Positions 20,897-33,430 of a DNA stretch of 64,000 nt are shown here, one piece after another. Numbering within the stretch: the first letter of the stretch is position 1; every line of letters begins with the position of its first letter. The notes under the pieces were generated by a model that had not been told where the DNA came from, did not search any database, and was given only the letters and a program-made list of their open reading frames with translations. Position numbers and translations under genes: made by a program. This DNA comes from Capronia americana (taxonomy: Eukaryota > Ascomycota > Eurotiomycetes > Chaetothyriales > Herpotrichiellaceae). The stretch is from assembly GCA_016110215.1 (NCBI GenBank), contig JADWQD010000015.1, positions 124,001-188,000 on the forward strand, in the 5' to 3' direction.

Positions 20897-23416
20897 AAGC
20901 AGTCCTTTTTTCATTCCAACGCTAGCCTAGAGTCATTGCCAGGAGAGAGACAACTTCCCTTACAAACAAAGCCTCTTACCATCTCAAAGACTGGCATGGA
21001 AATATGTGCCTGAGCCTACAATTCCTGACGCGTCAGTGCCAGAGTCGCCCCGAGGCAGTCCTCTTCACAAGCAGTTATTCGGAGTCTGATATCGACGGCG
21101 CAGGATTTCAGGTGTGGCCAACTATTTTCAACTAACCTTACAAGGATTTGTGACACCTCCCCGTGGCCAGTAGGACCTTTCCACTGCTGACCGTAGGATG
21201 TCGGTCAAGGACTCCAAGTGCCGGCGTAAGCTTTGTACGCTCAGGCCGTAACTCTGCAGCACATAGATACCATTTGCTCGATCCTCGGCATCAAAAAAGG
21301 CTACCACTACCGCCCCAAACCATGTATGAGAACTTCCGCTTTCGATCCAGTGGGCCTTGTCGCGTATTTGTTGCGACTCATTCAAGCCACAGACTCACCA
21401 AGGAAATATGGTCGAACCAGGAATACTGGTATAGGAAGAACGGTTTCAGGGACAGATGTTTTTAGACGGGATATCTCAGAACCAGCAGAAGAAGGAGGGA
21501 CATAATCGACCCCCGAAAGATCAATGGGAAGCTATCAGTGCTCTCGGTCCCGCTTTCTCCCAAACTATTCTCCCATTCCACTAACGTCTGGTCAAACGTC
21601 GAGGATGACCTCCATCAACTACCGTCATATTGCCCGCGTGCTCCCAAGCAACTCGATCCATGGTCGATATGAAAATGGTTGGAGGATGGAAACTGCGGAA
21701 TCGCATGTTGATTGCTCCTGTATTGTAGACCGCAAACATCTATGCATGATGAGGCCTGAAATGAAAGCCTTTTGTCAAAGCGTCAGGATAGCTTGCTTAA
21801 GCTACACCATTGTGTCTCAAACATTGAATCTTCCCTAGCAAAGAGATACACCGGCCGCATGAATGCTCACTACAGAAGAGGATGTGGAGCGGAACAACAA
21901 TATCCCGATGCCGGTCCCCTGAGTCGACGAGCCTCGCAACCGGCCATTGTCCGCGCCACATTCCAGTGATGATGCTGTTTCGGTACTGAGTGTGCCCGGG
22001 AATAGGTTAAATAGATGACAGGAGCTCTTCACGTCGGTAGACTGTGAGATCGGACACACAGACCGGGAGAATGTTGAATATCAAAGGTGTGTTGCCGGCA
22101 TTAATCTCAAAGTGTCCATTGTTGACACTATGCTCCGTCAGACCCATGATAAGGCTACCTGGGCTACCCAGTTGTCACCCTCTCCCGGTCTCCCAAGGCA
22201 TCTTATTGTTGTGGCTCGTTGATTTGACGTCTTTCCCAAACGGTGAATAGCCCTTTGTTCGTTCCCTCATGTCTCAACCGTGTTCAAAGCCCTTTTTCCA
22301 ATTTTCTCACCGCATAGCAACAACAACGAAGAGACCTTGTATTGGGGATGACGTCGATCTGGCTTCTTCACTGGCGTTGAGTGCTTTTGCACACTGTCGC
22401 TACCGTCTTTACTAGAATTCGTAGATGCTCCAATCAGGTTATCATGGTAAACGCCACAGCCACCTCCAAGATAGTGAACAGGACAACTCCAGATAGCCAG
22501 TGCCATACGCTGTTTCCATCCGTGCAATCAAGTGCGAAGCAGATGACCGCGGAAACAGAAGAGGTGGTGCTTCGTATCGACCGAGGGCTTCGAAGGGAGG
22601 AACAGTTGGCGGGTTGGGTTCGATAAGGGGATTGCGAGTATGTCAAGCCGTGTGGAAAGAGGTGTTGTCGACAAAGGTCTCGATCATTTTGGTCAATGGT
22701 GTGTGTCTGCCTTGTAAAGATGTACTCCTGTGTTGCCAGTGGCAATTGCTCCGGTATCACCATGCGGAGGTTGGCAATGAACAGACGGTTAGAAACAAAG
22801 GGCGATCTGTTGGCCACGACAAATACAGATATAACCGCCGGCGTCGTCCTTGCGGTCAGCAGTAGCATTAACCAGTAGTCCAGGGGGGCGTATAGACCGC
22901 AGCGACGACATGCTGTGTATATCTGGTCGCTGAGGCGCAGCGACATCATCTTCAACTCCAACTCCGTTTTCAACCATCTTTGAAATTTGCAACATCCGAC
23001 TTCAACTCTCGACTCCCCTTGCTACACCGACAGAAGTACCCAGTAAGTCTTTGAGAAGCTGTGGTGGATCCTCACACCCTGCTGCTTGCTTTCCCATCAA
23101 AAGGCAACCTGTTCAACATTGTCTTTGCCTCTCAGAAGGCAAGATCAAAGAACCCCGATGGTTTGATCCCTGACAATCTCTTCCCTGTCAACGTCAAAGA
23201 CATGACAACGGAAGGAGGGCGTAGGGCCATCACGTCTCTGCGTCAATGAAAACCTGTTGACTGTACATAATGCTGACTGTCCATTTCTAGGCTTCTCAAC
23301 TTCGTAACTCTTCATCCTCTCTAGACCTGTCTCTCCATTTGACTGGTCTCCTATTCGCACACTTGGTTACCTTGGCAAGTCAAGAGTCTCCCTCTATCTC
23401 AATACCACACGAAAAG
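20897..23416. other. Long intergenic stretch and CT-rich leader
   Basis: About 2.5 kb. The right-hand 500 bp is CT-rich and probably the leader of the following Myb-like gene, with a possible leader intron (AGTAAGTCTT near 23042 to TTCTAG near 23291). A minus-strand 179-codon frame at 22434..22973 is listed separately. The rest has only short chance frames. Confidence 0.5.
22434..22973 (-). CDS. Doubtful ORF, 179 aa, two hydrophobic segments
   Basis: Open frame with a hydrophobic stretch near the start (LDYWLMLLLTARTTPAVISV) and one at the end (WLSGVVLFTILEVAVAFTM). No family recognised. It lies head-to-head with the presumed promoter of the Myb-like gene. It may be a membrane protein or chance. 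Confidence 0.2.
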   Translation of the reverse strand: MKTELELKMMSLRLSDQIYTACRRCGLYAPLDYWLMLLLTARTTPAVISVFVVANRSPFVSNRLFIANLRMVIPEQLPLATQEYIFTRQTHTIDQNDRDLCRQHLFPHGLTYSQSPYRTQPANCSSLRSPRSIRSTTSSVSAVICFALDCTDGNSVWHWLSGVVLFTILEVAVAFTMIT

Positions 23417-24349
23417 ATGTCTCGAGCAACGTCGGATGATCAACTGAGATTCCTGTTGAGCTGTGTCAAATACTCTAGCAACGGACGGGTGAGCTAGGGC
23501 TTTCCAAGCACGCCGAGACCTGGCACACTGACTGTCCCAGGTTGATTTCGTGGAAGTGGCTAAAGAATGTGGTGTCGTCAGCAAAGGCGCAGCGTGAGTG
23601 TCGCCTGTCCCTGCTCCATGGTCAGTCCTTGCTAACCACACACCAGTGCCAAGCGATATGAGAGACTTCTGAAAGCAAACGGCATCAGTTCGGGTGCTCC
23701 CAATGCTGCCGCTGCCGCCGCTACCAGTGTTGCCGCCCCCAAGCCTGTCAAGCGAAGAGCGAGCGAGAAGACTTCTGCCAAGAAGAGAAAGCTGGATGGA
23801 GACGACAGCCCTGCAACAGAAGGCGACGACAAGAGGCTCAAATCCTCGACCGATGCCACCCAGGAGTCCGTCGGATCTGTTCCAATGAAGGTAGAACCCG
23901 TCAATGACGGCCCCCACCATGGCATCCCCGGTGGAATGTCGCATGGACCAGCTGTGCCTTCCATGTTCGTAGGTCGACCTCCTCATTTGGCTCATGGGCC
24001 GCTTCCACCATATCCAATGCAGCAGCGGCTAGGTTTCCCCGGGTTCCCTTCTTATGGCCATCAAATGGTGCATGATGTGCCGATGTATCCTCCTTTTGCG
24101 CCAACCAACTTCAGAGAGCCATGGTCGATGCCAATGGTAGCTCCAGACAACGGCTTTGAGGAGTACATCCACCAGGACGCCTTCCAGCAGCAGTTTCAGA
24201 TCGGCCAGCCGCCATTCCAAATGGAGCCGTTGCCGTTGAGAATACCGCCACGCCCACAGAGCGTTGTGCCAATGGAGAAGCCGGAAGAACGTCAAGCAGA
24301 AGACGAGGAGGCAACGAAGCCGGATGATCGTGTTGTTGTTGTGGACTGA
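23417..24349 (+). CDS. Myb/SANT-like small DNA-binding protein A
   Basis: Exons 23417..23488, 23541..23593 and 23647..24349 (introns 52 and 53 nt) give 275 residues. Residues 6-50 form a fungal Myb-like (Myb_DNA-bind_8-type) unit: DDQLRFLLSCVKYSSNGR, then VDFVEVAKECGVVSKGAAAK, then RYERLLKANG, the three helices split by the two introns. Ala-rich and Lys/Arg-rich segments follow with a nuclear-type signal (KRRASEKTSAKKRKL), a SUMO-like motif MKVE, and a long Pro/Met/Gly-rich tail. Probably nuclear. First gene of a tandem pair with the next Myb-like gene, same strand. Function unknown. Confidence 0.85.
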
Positions 24350-25271
24350 CCCGTTTCCAAGTCCTCAGGTTCTTGGAGAATGGGAATGACGTCCGCCGGG
24401 ACGGCATTGAGAGACACGATAGCAAGTTGAGTGGGCGGTAGTCTGGATTTCAGTGAGCAAATGTTGGAGGAAGAGCAGGGCGCCAGCGGGCTCGCCAGGG
24501 ACACCACCCATCAGAGAAGGTGCGTTACCATGATAATGCCTGCTTTGTCCAGCCCGATAAAGTCCAGCGACGGCGACAACAACCCGACTGACAATCACCA
24601 GGTTTCACCAACAGGCTCCTCATCTTGCGCGCCGGCTGCTTGCCACGGCAGAGGCAGCTTGGCAACATGTTCGCGGACGTGGTGGTGGTGTTGGGTGCCT
24701 CGCTGGGGGATTAATATATCTGCTCCGATGTTTTCCCATTTTCCGCCTTCTCACCCACCATCTCCCACAACCACGACGTCGACCTCTCACCTCTCACTCC
24801 ACCACTCTTCTTCAGAGCGTGCTCTGTCTATTTTTCTGAGGTTGCACTGCTCCGAGAGCGAGCTTCAACGTCGTTGAGAGTCTCACCCTCTCAAGTTGGA
24901 GGCCTGGTGAGTCTCTCTGCGAACACCAGCACGTCCATGCCTCGAGATTGCGAGCTTCTCCCCCACACAAACACCATTGCTATTGTCCCTGCGCCCTTTC
25001 ATTGAGCTTTATTCACTGTACCGGGTATTTTTCCCGTCCTGCACGTGCTGGTGACGCCAAATCCCCTCTGTTTATCTCTTCTCACGTCCATTTTGTCATT
25101 CACCGCCCTCAGAACACATCCGTCACCGTTGTTGCAGATCTTCCACAACCACAGCCAGCCCTGTATATTCCTCTCGTCGCTTGGCACACATAAGCTATGC
25201 CCCGCCAGTTACATCTCTTGCGTTGCAACTGACGACCGAGGACTTCCAGACAAAGAACCCGTAATCCTGCC
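24350..25271. other. Intergenic; CT-rich leader of next gene
   Basis: About 920 bp separating the paired Myb-like genes. The right half is strongly CT-rich, like a fungal core promoter and leader. No gene seen. Confidence 0.6.
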
Positions 25272-26965
25272 ATGTCAGCCACGATGCCTGACAGAAAGAA
25301 CCCGAGAAAATCTCCGAGCAAGCCTCGCGTCCTCAACCGTTGGGATGGTAAGTTCCAGATTTGTTCTGCGCGCCTAAGCCTCAGTCCAGGATACTAATGT
25401 CGTCCAGATGATCTCGATAAAGGACTCATGCTCTGTATCCAGTATGCCTGTACCGAAGCTGGACTGAAGATTCCATGTAAGTCATTCACCCTGCCACTCA
25501 GCGTGTTTATCTTTGCTCACCAGGATGATAACAGGGGGTCGAGTTGCTGAGATCATGGGTCCTACCTTTACCGAAGGCGGCATCGTGCAGCACTTGGCCA
25601 AGCTCCGCAACCTCATGATGAGTGCTGGCATTCCTGTGCCACCATCTGTCAAGAGAGGCATGTCCACCAAAGCACCCTCCCGAATCTACGGCAGTGCCGC
25701 CAACCCTCGAGCCAAACTCGAAACAATCCCCGCTCTGTTCCCCGATGGTACCAGTGGCCCGACTAAAATCAAGACGGAAGAGGACGCAGAGCAGCCTTTG
25801 TCGATCTATGAGCGAGCCAAGCGTGCCGGCACTAAGCTAAAGGACGACACTCTTGAGGACACTGCAGACAATGCCTCCGTCAAACCCCCGGCCGTGCAAG
25901 GAGAGCCAGCCGCGTTTGCATCCAAGACAAAGGGCAAGGCCAGAGCCAAGAACAAGGGCCGCCGCACGAACATGAGTGATGAGGAAGATGAGGAGATGCC
26001 GAACCTGTATGACTCTGACTCCGAGTACGGCTCTCCCAAGAAGCGCCGTCGCTCATCTGCCAGATCCAAGCGCAAGATAGGTGCCAGCAAAGCTTCTGCC
26101 GAAGACCCTCTTGCTCTCTCCGAGGCAACTACACTGGCTGCACCGGTTGAAGACACGCAAGTCCACGATGTCATGGTCAAGGTGGAAGAAGAAGACTCTG
26201 GTCCTGCGACCCGCACTCGTGGTGTCAAGCGTGATTACTCTCGGATGGCCGCTCTTTCCTCTGACGAGGTCGAGCCTGAAGTCGAAGGGCAGGAGCAAGT
26301 CGAGGAACATGCTGAAGGGGTGGCTGCCGAGTATGGGGTCGAGTATGACGGAGATGCCGACGAGTTCGACGAGGATGATATTGCCAGCGATGCTGAGACT
26401 GAGGTCGTCCGTCCTGAGGATGGTGTTGCTGCGCAGGGAGAATTTCAAGAACAATTCCTCGAGGAATCACACATTGTCGACACCCCATATGGCCAAGTCT
26501 ATGGAAACCCTCAAATGATGGTAAGTTGCTCTCCGCCTCGGCCTCTGGACAATGTCACTGATTTTGGTGCAGACTGAGATGTCTCAACAAGTCCAGCCTG
26601 GCAATGTGCACAGCTTCAATCGGGTTGATTACATGAACGCCCACAACCAATTCTCCGGTCAACAGTTCGGATACTCCAACATTGCCTCGATGAACTTCAT
26701 GCCCCAAGAAAGTGTTTTCAACAACCAATTCCCTAGCATGAGTATGTACTCGGCATCGAACGATTCGTCCCGCAACAACTCCTTGGGTGGCGCTATGGGT
26801 TATTCCAACCTGCCGTCCATGTCCAACAGCAACTTCTTGAACGCATTCAGCTTCAACAACGATCTTCCTGGCGACGTAATCAACGAGCAGGACCACGTGA
26901 ACACCACGCCGGGAGAGGACGTCTTTCTGACCACTCAGGAGAGTGACTTTCTTATCGACTCATAA
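25272..26965 (+). CDS. Myb/SANT-like acidic nuclear protein B
   Basis: Exons 25272..25347, 25408..25476, 25535..26520 and 26573..26965 (introns 60, 58 and 52 nt) give 507 residues. The N-terminus holds a Myb/SANT-like fold: RVLNRWDDDLDKGLMLCIQ, then IPWGRVAEIMG, then EGGIVQHLAKLRNLM. A long low-complexity middle contains acidic runs (SDEEDEEMPN, DADEFDEDDIASDAE) and basic nuclear signals (PKKRRRSSARSKRKI). Two SUMO-consensus motifs occur, IKTE and VKVE. The C-terminal exon is Asn/Gln/Ser/Met-rich, as in activation domains. Likely a nuclear regulator or chromatin factor; target unknown. A second Met (MPDRKN) five codons in is an alternative start. Confidence 0.88.
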
Positions 26966-27687
26966 GCGGGAGTAAGTTGGGAATGTTCGAAGCGGATTTG
27001 CAAGCACTAACACGGAGACAGCTGTTCGTGGATTTTCAGTCATGACTTGATACCCCTCGGTTGCGTGAGTAGGTCAGGGAACGGCGAATGATGGCGCAAA
27101 GGATTGTGGTATTCCATGGCAGAAGGCACTCGTGGTGTAGTCTGGGAGGAGTTTTCGAGCCATGCTGAATCACCCACTCTCTTTCTTTCCTCCTTTTTCT
27201 TTTGCTCTTTTCACTTCATTCCGGGGACATGGCGATATGGATGATGAGATGGCTAGCAGCGAGCCCAGCCACTGCTCATCAGGACACAGAGACCAGAACG
27301 CGCTGAATCAGCGATGAGCAACATAGAGCTTGAGCTTTGACAATGACCACAATGCATGCACCCCCATCTCCACTTCTTTCCACCTTCTGATGAACCCTTC
27401 TCTGTACGCTGGGTTAAACTGCAGGAAGAAGAAGTTGGAGGCCAGCAGCGGCAGGTTGATGGCCAGGCGGAGCGGCGTTGCTCGGAGCGGCCTGCTATTG
27501 GTCACAGCTTCCGATTGGCCAGCGGCGAGTGAGGATCCACAGAATCTCCAAAAGTTTTCTTTCGAGATCCAGCATGCGAGGCTTCTTACTAGCATTCATC
27601 CTGCATTTCATCCATCTTCCACTGCTCTCTCTCCTTCGCCCGTTCGCTAGTATACCACCTCGTGCGTACCCGTAGTCATTGCCCACC
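26966..27687. other. Intergenic; HSP60 promoter
   Basis: About 720 bp. Two inverted CCAAT boxes lie about 170-190 bp before the HSP60 start. I looked for heat-shock elements and found no clean nTTCnnGAAnnTTCn array. Confidence 0.55.
27497..27518 (-). promoter_or_regulatory. Pair of inverted CCAAT boxes upstream of HSP60
   Basis: ATTGG occurs at 27497-27501 and 27514-27518, 17 bp apart, in the HSP60 promoter. The fungal CCAAT-binding complex recognises such sites; function here is inferred. Confidence 0.45.
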
Positions 27688-29494
27688 ATGCAGCGCGCTC
27701 TTTCCTCCGCAGTCCGATCCTCTGTGTCGTCCTCGTCCTCCCCATACTCCCGAACAGCTGGCCGAAGTCTGCAGCAACTGCGGTTCGCTCACAAGGAGCT
27801 TAGGTTTGGCGTCGAGGGACGAGCACAGCTGCTCAAGGGCGTCGAGACACTGTCAAGAGCTGTTGCAACCACACTTGGTCCCAAGGGTCGGAACGTTCTG
27901 ATTGAATCAAGCTACGGCTCTCCCAAGATCACGAAAGGTTTGTCTCGATGCATCCGACGACGAGACGCGAGATACTGACCTTGTCTCAGATGGTGTGACT
28001 GTCGCTCGAGCCGTTACTCTCCAAGACAAGTTCGAGAACCTGGGCGCCCGTCTGATTCAGGATGTTGCTTCCAAGACCAACGAAGTGGCCGGTGACGGCA
28101 CAACGACCGCCACGGTCCTCGCAAGCGCCATCTTCTCCGAGACGGTCAAGAACGTTGCCGCCGGCTGCAATCCTATGGACTTGAGGAGAGGCACACAGGC
28201 AGCCGTCGAAGCTGTCGTCGATTACCTGCAAAAGAACAAGAAGGATATCACCACCAGCGCTGAGATTGCCCAAGTCGCGACTATCTCTGCCAACGGCGAT
28301 ACTCACGTCGGCAACTTGATCTCGAACGCCATGGAAAAGGTTGGCAAAGAGGGTGTCATCACCGTCAAGGAAGGAAAAACAATCGAAGATGAGCTCGAGA
28401 TCACCGAGGGTATGCGTTTCGACCGCGGCTTTACCTCGCCCTACTTCATCACCGATACCAAGTCCCAGAAGATCGAATTCGAGAAGCCCTTGATCCTGCT
28501 ATCTGAGAAGAAGATCTCTGCCGTCCAAGATATCATCCCCGCCCTCGAGGCGTCTACGCAGATGCGCCGACCCTTGGTCATCATCGCCGAGGACATCGAC
28601 GGAGAAGCATTGGCTGTCTGCATCTTGAACAAACTGCGTGGCCAACTCCAGGTCGCCGCAGTCAAGGCTCCTGGCTTCGGCGACAACCGCAAGAGTATCC
28701 TGGGTGACATTGGGATCCTGACAAACGCCACTGTCTTTACCGACGAGTTGGACATCAAGCTAGAGAAGGCTACACCTGACATGCTCGGCTCGACGGGCAG
28801 TATCACCATCACCAAGGAAGACACCATCATCCTGAACGGCGAGGGTAGCAAGGATGCGATTGCCCAACGATGCGAACAGATCCGCGGAGTCATGGCCGAC
28901 CCGAGCACCTCTGAATACGAGAAGGAGAAACTGCAAGAGCGTCTTGCTAAGCTGTCCGGCGGTGTCGCCGTCATCAAGGTCGGCGGTGCCTCTGAAGTTG
29001 AGGTGGGCGAGAAGAAGGACCGCGTTGTCGACGCTCTGAACGCCACCCGCGCCGCCGTTGAAGAGGGTATCCTGCCCGGCGGTGGTACTGCCCTCATCAA
29101 GGCTGCCGCCAATGCCCTTGGCGCCGTTCAACCCGCCAACTTTGACCAACAGCTTGGTGTCAGCATTATCAAGAACGCCATCACGCGACCTGCCCGAAAG
29201 ATTGTTGAGAACGCCGGTCTCGAAGGTAGTGTTGTCGTTGGCAAGCTTATGGACGAGTACGCCAAAGACTTCAACAAGGGCTTCGACTCTGCCACGGGCG
29301 AATTCGTCGATATGCTCAGCAAGGGTATCGTCGATCCCCTGAAGGTAGTCCGCACTGCTCTCGTTGATGCTTCTGGCGTTGCATCGCTATTGGGTACGAC
29401 AGAAGTCGCGATCGTCGACGCTCCGGAAGAGAAGCCTGCTATGCCAATGGGCGGCGGCGGTATGGGTGGAATGGGTGGCATGGGTGGATTCTAG
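27688..29494 (+). CDS. HSP60: Mitochondrial chaperonin HSP60
   Basis: Group I chaperonin of the mitochondrial matrix; folds imported proteins with HSP10. Exons 27688..27937 and 27990..29494 (52-nt intron, GTTTGT donor, CTCAG acceptor) give 584 residues, the family's usual length. The N-terminus (MQRALSSAVRSSVSS) is a typical presequence, followed by the ELRFGVEGRAQLLKGVE start of the mature protein, LGPKGRNVLIE, GDGTTTATVLA in the ATP site, GFGDNRK in the apical domain, LPGGGTALIKA, and the C-terminal GGM repeat tail. The ATG is preferred to an in-frame TTG three codons upstream. Confidence 0.98.
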
Positions 29495-31031
29495 GCTCAG
29501 TCAATCTGAGCTGATGATGAAGCTATGCAACCCATCCTTCTACTTCATGCTGGCAATTCTTCCTGCGTTTCAGCGATTCCAATTCAGATCTTCAGCATTA
29601 CGCTCTAAACCTCCAACATGACGGGTCTCGAATCGTACCGTCGCACCGAAGTCGACTGCGTCAGCTTCTCGGAATCTGACCCATTAGATCCCCGGGACAC
29701 TTGTCCATCACCTCTGTACGAGTACATTTCTGCAAGACTGTCACATTACACTCCACTCACATTCGAAAATGTGTATTACACATGTTGTCTCAAAAGCACG
29801 GGAAGGGTATGCAACGGCGGAAAGGGGGTCGGCCATGGAGTTGGGGCCTGAAAACCGTGGGCTTTGGTGAAAAGAATCAAGCCCGCATGCGATGGATGGC
29901 GGCCTTTGCATGGACGGTTGGACACATTGTATGATAAATCTCTGTCGTGGCTGTAGTGGTGAAGAAGCAAGCATTATAATAGACGACGTGGAACATAATC
30001 TCCTGACTAGTAAACATGGTGTGTCCTGCGATGCTGTATACCTGTTGGCGAGCCTTGCTGCGTAGAAGACGTGATACTACCAACCAGAAGACTCAGCTTA
30101 CCGTGGAGGCCTCATTCCTCCACTGTTCGAGAGCTAGATATACTTGCCGATTCGCACAGTCGCTGACTGGGTAGTTTCTAGATAGGACAGCATAACGTCG
30201 GCGGGCACCTCCAGGACGTCCGAGTGGTAAATAGACGAGAGAAGAATCGCTCGTTAATGGGACCCACGGGAGAGCATCATCTTGTGACTAGGAAACAACC
30301 AGAACCTCAACAACTCGAGGTTGAAGCGGTGGCTGAGGTCTCACTCGCTATTGCTCTGTCTGTACGAGTACATTCCCTAAACAAGAGTGGTGTAGAAGCT
30401 AGCCTAGAGGGGCTCTAGCTCCGAGTCTAGAGTCTTGGCGTGTTAAAAAGAGTGAAAACTGCGCCGAGCTCACGTGCGGCTCACCGCCCGCGTGCCGCTT
30501 TTATAACCACTCACCCTCCCGCTCACTTTCGCACTCACCTCGCTTATGATGCTTGGCGCATATCAATTCTTGCATATTGGTCGTCCTGCAAAAGTCGCCT
30601 AAGAAAAATATCCATATCAGCTGGTTTATTCGTCCATAATCTGATTAACACAGTCAATATACGCTAGATAGGTGTCAGCTACCCAAGAGGTAATTTTAAA
30701 CTCAATCGAAAGCCCGCGATTCGTCACTACAAAAGGCTCACGCCCGCTCGGAGGCTAAAGTAACTAGGCGCGCGGCCCCGGAAGTTTAGGCTCTAAATGC
30801 CAAGGCGCTAGAAGGTGACAATTGACCAGACGAGGGAATAAAGTGAGTGCGCCTCGTGTTGCGCCTTGCAGATCAACCATGCCCAATGAGCCAATGTGGT
30901 CGACTAAGCCTCTATGGCGCTTGAAAATTGAGGTGTCGCACCTCGTGCAGCTGATGCTTGAAACTGCGCTTCTTCCTCAGCCGTTTTTCGCGTGATGACT
31001 GGAGATAGATCCAGCAAGAGTCGACGTCAAC
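29495..31031. other. Long intergenic stretch with GC-rich repeat-like segment
   Basis: About 1.5 kb, no confident gene. From about 30,470 to 30,550 the sequence changes to GC-rich with repeated CTCACC/GCTCAC blocks, then to AT-richer DNA with stop-riddled frames (30,560-30,720). It may be a decayed mobile element; see the findings. Confidence 0.5.
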
Positions 31032-32541
31032 ATGCCAGTCGGCTTCGGCTTTGGAGTAGGCGACGTCATTGCCGTCGTCAAACTTGTGCATCGCGTCGTC
31101 AAAGCACTTCAGGAGACTAGAGGCTCCTCAACGGAATATCTCGGAATCATTGCCGACCTCCGCTGCCTTGAAATATCCCTAGTCGAAGTCAAAGCAATCT
31201 TGCCGAATGTTACCGAAGCCCAAAAAATTGTGTTGACGGAATGGTTGGAGCATTGCAAAAGAACGGTGGACGAGTTTCTCGCAGGGCTGGAGAAATACCA
31301 CGGACATCTGAGCAAAGTGGGGACGGCTCAAAGCTGGAAGGACGATTTGAGGAAAATCCAATGGGGTCTATGTACACCAGCCGATACACGCTCATTCAAG
31401 GATAAAATCAGTACGATGATGGATGCTCTCCAAACGATCTTGTGCACGATTCAGATGTAGGGTTTGCCGGAGTTTCGAAGGTTATGTGCTGACTCTCCAC
31501 GCAGATCGAAACTCAAAATGACGCAGCCGGCCGTTCAGGACACTGCCAACCAGTCATGCACAGATCTAGCTCGTCTACATGATACTGCAAGCAATATAGT
31601 ACAGTTCTTAGAGAACATGAAAACAACCTTGGCGGACCAGGCGAAGGAAGGAGAGACTTCGACGGCGGCTATTAGTAAATTGCACGCGTTGGTATGGTAA
31701 GCTGCACTGCCTGTTTGAATGGGAACGTTGTCCGCTCTTCTGACAATGGTGTCCACATAGCTCAAGCACAAGTCAGCTTATGCTGGCGATCAGTACTTTG
31801 CAACATGCGATGCCTTCACAGGTGACCCTTCAGCATCCCGTAATCCTCGTCGATGCCCTCAACAGACGATCGCCCGTTCATCTGGATTGGATCGATTGCA
31901 AAGAGGCATTTCTCTCAGTTCTTGAGCTACGGTTCAAGGGTATCGGGGAGTCTAAAATCAGGAGAAATGAATTTGCGTTAAGTCTGCATGGACTGAAAAC
32001 CGATATCGACACAAGCTTGCCGTGGGAACGCTGGTTCTGTCCAGGTCAATACGTGGACATGGATATGCTGTTCGAGAAGTACGGCACAGCAGAAAATGAG
32101 TCCCAGCGCTGTCCATCCTGTTATCTTGAATGTCTCCAGAATGCGGAAGAAGAGACTCAATGGTACACCTAGTGATTCTCGCTGTGAGATCTGAGCTGAT
32201 GAATGAATTAGCCCTGCATGCCACACATCCTTTCGACGCTTCACAGATGCAGCAAAGGGGTGGTTTGCTGCAATCGATGACATGAGGATTGAGTCGCTTG
32301 ACGAGAATACGAATACTGATCCGCCCGGGCTGGCTCCTCCAGAACCTATTTCCTCATCATATGCCAGTTCAACAGACAGAAACCGCAAGCGCACTCTGCC
32401 CGAAGACTTGGACGAGCAAGTGCGTAAGTATCGAAGAGTCCGGATACGACATGGTGGGAGAGCCATCGTGAGAAAGGACCAAATTCAGGTAAGAGCCGGC
32501 AAGCCTATTGACCAGTCTCTGGATGTCTGATATAGCTTTAG
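31032..32541 (+). CDS. Ubiquitin-like-domain (ULD_2-type) accessory protein
   Basis: Five exons inferred: 31032..31456, 31505..31696, 31761..32162, 32212..32488 and 32536..32541; introns of 47-64 nt with matching phases give 432 residues. The N-terminus (FGFGVGDVIAVVKLVHRVV) resembles the helical region at the start of fungal STAND-type NTPases and their relatives. Around residues 240-300 is a ubiquitin-like fold (HPVILVDALNRRSPVHLDW, then FLSVLELRFKGIGES). Two Cys pairs (CPSC and CPAC) flank a short loop and could bind zinc. The last exon adds only Leu-stop; reading through instead ends at 32530. The first donor (GTAGGG) is chosen over GTGCAC, which changes few residues. Such genes are patchily distributed in fungi. 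Role unknown; incompatibility or immunity-type signalling is speculative. Confidence 0.7.
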
Positions 32542-33309
32542 CATGGGTACTGCGAACTTGCATATATTGTTACACGCCCAACCAAAGGATCCAGCCATCC
32601 TTCGCCGGATCTCGAAACTGTTGCGAGCGCATTTAGGTCTGCAGGGATACCGGCGTGTTGTGATCGGAGCATGGAGCAAGTCTTCACGTTCTTCAAGAAG
32701 CCCGACATCGCAAGCCCATCAGACCAAAACCGCCTCCTTCCTATATTTGGTTCCATTCTCCGCAGCAATTACATGACTATTGATTACAAGGGCGTCGTAC
32801 GTCTCAAAGACCTTGACATTCCCCAGCATAAGCGACTTCGACAGTTGTTTTATGACGCGGTCCAAGCTGGTGCTTCAGAAAACTCGTGGCTATCCAACCC
32901 ACTCGCCTTTTGGCCGCCAACTGATAAAACTTGAGTTTCGAAGGTCAGATTCGTTCAACATCATGAAGACAAAGAAATGGTCGTTGAGAGATTCGACAAC
33001 CCTTTTGGTTTGACGTGCGGCCCAAGCTGAGAGCTAGATAAGCAGCCACACGGCTCTCGTTTTGGGTGCCTGCGATCGGAACTCAATGGATGAACCCGAC
33101 ACAGCAGCACTGGTTCGCAACGACCATAAAATGGGAAGGAAAAGGGGGAAACGATGAGCAATTTAAGCATGCTGAGATCAGTGCGCTGCAAGCACTCATT
33201 TTCAGAGGGATTCCCTGTAATTTCAGTGGCTTACATAAGTCAGAACCTTGGGCATTCTGGGCATTCTACTCCGTACTGGCTACCATTTGGGTAAATAATT
33301 GTCAGCTCC

Positions 33310-33430
33310 ACTCGGGGTGAGACTCGGGTGATTGTGCGCTCGGCTCACCCTGGCTCACGCTGACTCGCGCGCGGCCGGGGTGAGCACAGGGCGGCATCAC
33401 CCTCCGCCGAGAGCAGGGTGAGGCGCGTGC
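33310..33430. repeat. GC-rich GGTGAG/CTCACC-rich segment
   Basis: Several copies of GGGTGAG and its complement occur in about 120 bp, unlike neighbouring DNA. A similar but shorter block lies at about 30,470-30,550 on the other side of the ULD gene. Confidence 0.35.

Noticed and set aside
28441..29112. 223-codon minus-strand frame inside HSP60
   Set aside because: Antisense shadow of a highly biased coding sequence; no domain.
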